Shown: one piece after another, positions 62,190-64,000 of the stretch
Layout: each line of letters begins with the position of its first letter
Numbering within the stretch: the first letter of the stretch is position 1
DNA from: Amborella trichopoda
Lineage: Eukaryota > Streptophyta > Magnoliopsida > Amborellales > Amborellaceae
Assembly: GCF_000471905.2 (NCBI RefSeq)
Contig: NW_006499728.1
Coordinates: forward strand, 880,630-944,629
DNA: 64,000 nt
Reading direction: 5' to 3'
Translations under genes and position numbers: made by a program
Notes under the pieces: generated by a model
What the model saw: only the letters and a program-made list of their open reading frames with translations
Databases searched by the model: none
Told to the model about the DNA's origin: nothing

Positions 62190-62463
62190 TTGGTCAAAGT
62201 ATCACAATAAATAGTACTTGGCAACCAAATCTCAACCAATTGCTCTTTTTCACCTAACCAATCTTCCCACCTTCTTTCCATGATAATTATTAGGACTGTA
62301 CCAGATTGCCATGTCTGATCGATTGGACTGCCCATTGGTATTTGTCGGTTCTACCCAAAGCAGAAAATAGGTTTGGTTGAAAGTTGGTCAAGGCCAATGT
62401 TTTCACCTTATTTTGACTGATCATATTGATTAAACAAAGTTAGGCATTTTTTTAAAATGGTTT

Positions 62464-62681
62464 ATATACAATGAGACTACACATTTGAACAAGGAGGTCA
62501 CAATTACTTATAATCATCAAATATGAAATATGATAGCTTGGGTGTACCACATTGTTCAAGAAAATTTATTTTGAAGTTTGAACTTTGTCAATTGAATAAA
62601 TACAACTATCTAATTTAACATCCATTGTTCAAGATTAATTGTTTCTGCCTTGTACCAAAAGTAAATAGTCTTATTGTATAC
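62464..62681. mobile_element. Short MITE related to 797-1016
   Basis: Inverse orientation relative to the copies at the left edge. Ends TATACAATGAGACTAC and GTAAATAGTCTTATTGTATA form inverted repeats, and the interior (GATAGCTTGG, TTTATTTTGAAGTTTGAAC) matches the left-edge copies at roughly three positions in four. Confidence 0.65.
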
Positions 62682-62739
62682 TTTTTTTAAAAAATATATT
62701 TTTATATTTTAAACTGATATTCATATGTTTTATTTATTT

Positions 62740-63535
62740 TATGAAAATCCAATCCAACTGGTTTGACTAACGGTTGAACTGATTTTGACTGGATCAGACT
62801 ACTCACCAACTGGCTTGATAGCATTATCAGGATCAGACCGGTACTCGAACTCGTAAAAGGGACTAGTCCACTTAAAACCGGTCAGGCCGGTCAGACCTTT
62901 TTTCATATATATAAATAATATTAACAATCGACTAAATTTGAAAAATAAATAAAAACAAGAAAATGCTAGGCAAAACCATTCAAAATTTGGTTAAACATAA
63001 GATGTTTTTTCAAAAGTTGTCGTAAAAAATCCAACTCGTACAAAAAATTACATGTTGGATTTTAAGATTTAGTACATTACATGATTCTAATGGCAGGAAA
63101 TATTATTGTCATCATTATTCATAATTATTATTGTCAAGTAAATATAAAAAACGCATGTCTCAAAGAAAAATTGCAGTAAAACAACCAAGAAAGCATGCAA
63201 AAATGGTAAGGAAACTTTTTTCGTTTTAACCATTAAGGGACACATTTTTTCCCCAAAATCTTGAGATATTTTAAATTAAATGTTTTGGAAATTAAGTATC
63301 ATATGCAATCAAAATGGAAAAGACATAAACAAGGAAACAAATGTGCCAAGAAATATTAAGAAAGGTGAGTGAAAGATTGAGCCGGTTCCTCCAAGAGAAC
63401 CAGCAAAACCGGAGGTCAAATACTGGTCAACCACCTGTTTTGACCTGTTCTCAATAAATATCGGTTTTGTGCTCATGTCAGACCGGACATGAGTCTGGTC
63501 ACCAATTGTACTGGTCGAACCGCCGATTCAGTCTC
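62740..63535. repeat. Patches of GGTCAGACCGG-type repeat
   Basis: AACCGGTCAGGCCGGTCAGA near 62875 and related words at 63375-63530 (TGTCAGACCGGACATGAG) resemble patches near 22260, 43376 and 62290. They look like remains of one dispersed repeat. I cannot define ends. Confidence 0.4.
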
Positions 63536-63706
63536 TCTCTCTATCTCTAACCCTTTCCCTTCAAAACATTATGAGATGGTCTCTCTCTAGTCTCTATTAC
63601 TCCCTCTCCCTAAGTATGCTTCCCCTCTCTCTCCTTTTGGAGGTCCCTAGATCTAATATCCATTGAATTATTATTTGACATCTTTTATCTTCTTCCCCTA
63701 TTTTCT

Positions 63707-64000
63707 AGGGTGCGGTTTGTATAGAGCCTAGGCTCTAAACAATTAAATTAGAGCCTACCTTCAAATAGTGTCAAGAAATGTAGTTTCAACTCTGGAAATC
63801 TTTTTGATAGCTTTAAAATATATTTTCATCTTTATTTATAAAATTTAAAGGTTCAAAAATAATGTAGATCGAGAGATCTATGAAAACTTGAAAATCTTTA
63901 AAATTGACAGTCCAAAAAAGCGTTACAAAATACACAATTTTCAAAACTTGAAATCCGGTTTTTTCTTATGTCCATGTATCTTGATGTTGAGATGATCAAT
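63707..64000. mobile_element. Mutator-like MITE, palindrome family copy F (cut by window end)
   Basis: The left end is GGGTGCGGTTTGTATA, then the perfect palindrome AGAGCCTAGGCTCT, then AAACAATTAAATTAGAGCC. The interior follows copy A (5090-5481) closely. The right end lies outside the window. Confidence 0.85.

Overview
The window is nuclear DNA of a flowering plant. The evidence is intron-rich genes with plant-type protein sequences, AT-rich introns and spacers, copia and gypsy LTR retrotransposons with plant initiator-Met-tRNA primer sites, and many MITEs. I cannot name the species. Two protein genes can be rebuilt exon by exon, facing each other across about 12 kb of gene-free DNA, with one tRNA gene between them.

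Layout. 1-5500 is a pile of repeats: an ~875-bp tandem repeat that carries its own MITEs, an assembly gap between microsatellites, a 1.16-kb element with ~125-bp terminal inverted repeats, a long hairpin-forming inverted repeat, and the first member of a Mutator-like MITE family. 5924-20402 (+) is SMC4, the condensin ATPase: 28 coding exons joining in frame to 1241 residues, with a degraded RTE-type LINE and other insertions in its introns. 20403-32200 is spacer with a tRNA-Arg(TCG) gene at 25370-25441 (-) and more MITEs. 32391-41812 (-) is an ATXR7/SDG25-type SET-domain histone H3K4 methyltransferase: 14 coding exons, ~1364 residues, GYF domain near the N-terminus and SET plus post-SET at the C-terminus. 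Its 5' leader region holds several telo-box (AAACCCTAA-like) motifs.

43000-57330 is retrotransposon territory: a decayed copia element (LTRs ending at 44879 and 51160), then a broken gypsy pol that is split by a later LTR element (53911-57213). That later element has ~1.65-kb LTRs, a primer site, a polypurine tract and 5-bp target duplications, but only ~170 bp of interior. 57330-64000 is gene-poor and holds more MITEs, including further copies of the families at the left edge.

The two genes share no pathway step, though both act on chromatin: SMC4 in chromosome condensation, ATXR7 in H3K4 methylation. The most novel material is the MITE family at about 5090, 28533, 30046, 58694, 61801 and 63707. 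Its ends are conserved, but a ~14-bp palindrome inside the terminal repeats differs between copies, and it sits between 9-bp target duplications. The second is the minimal LTR element, whose structure records nesting followed by a microhomology deletion.
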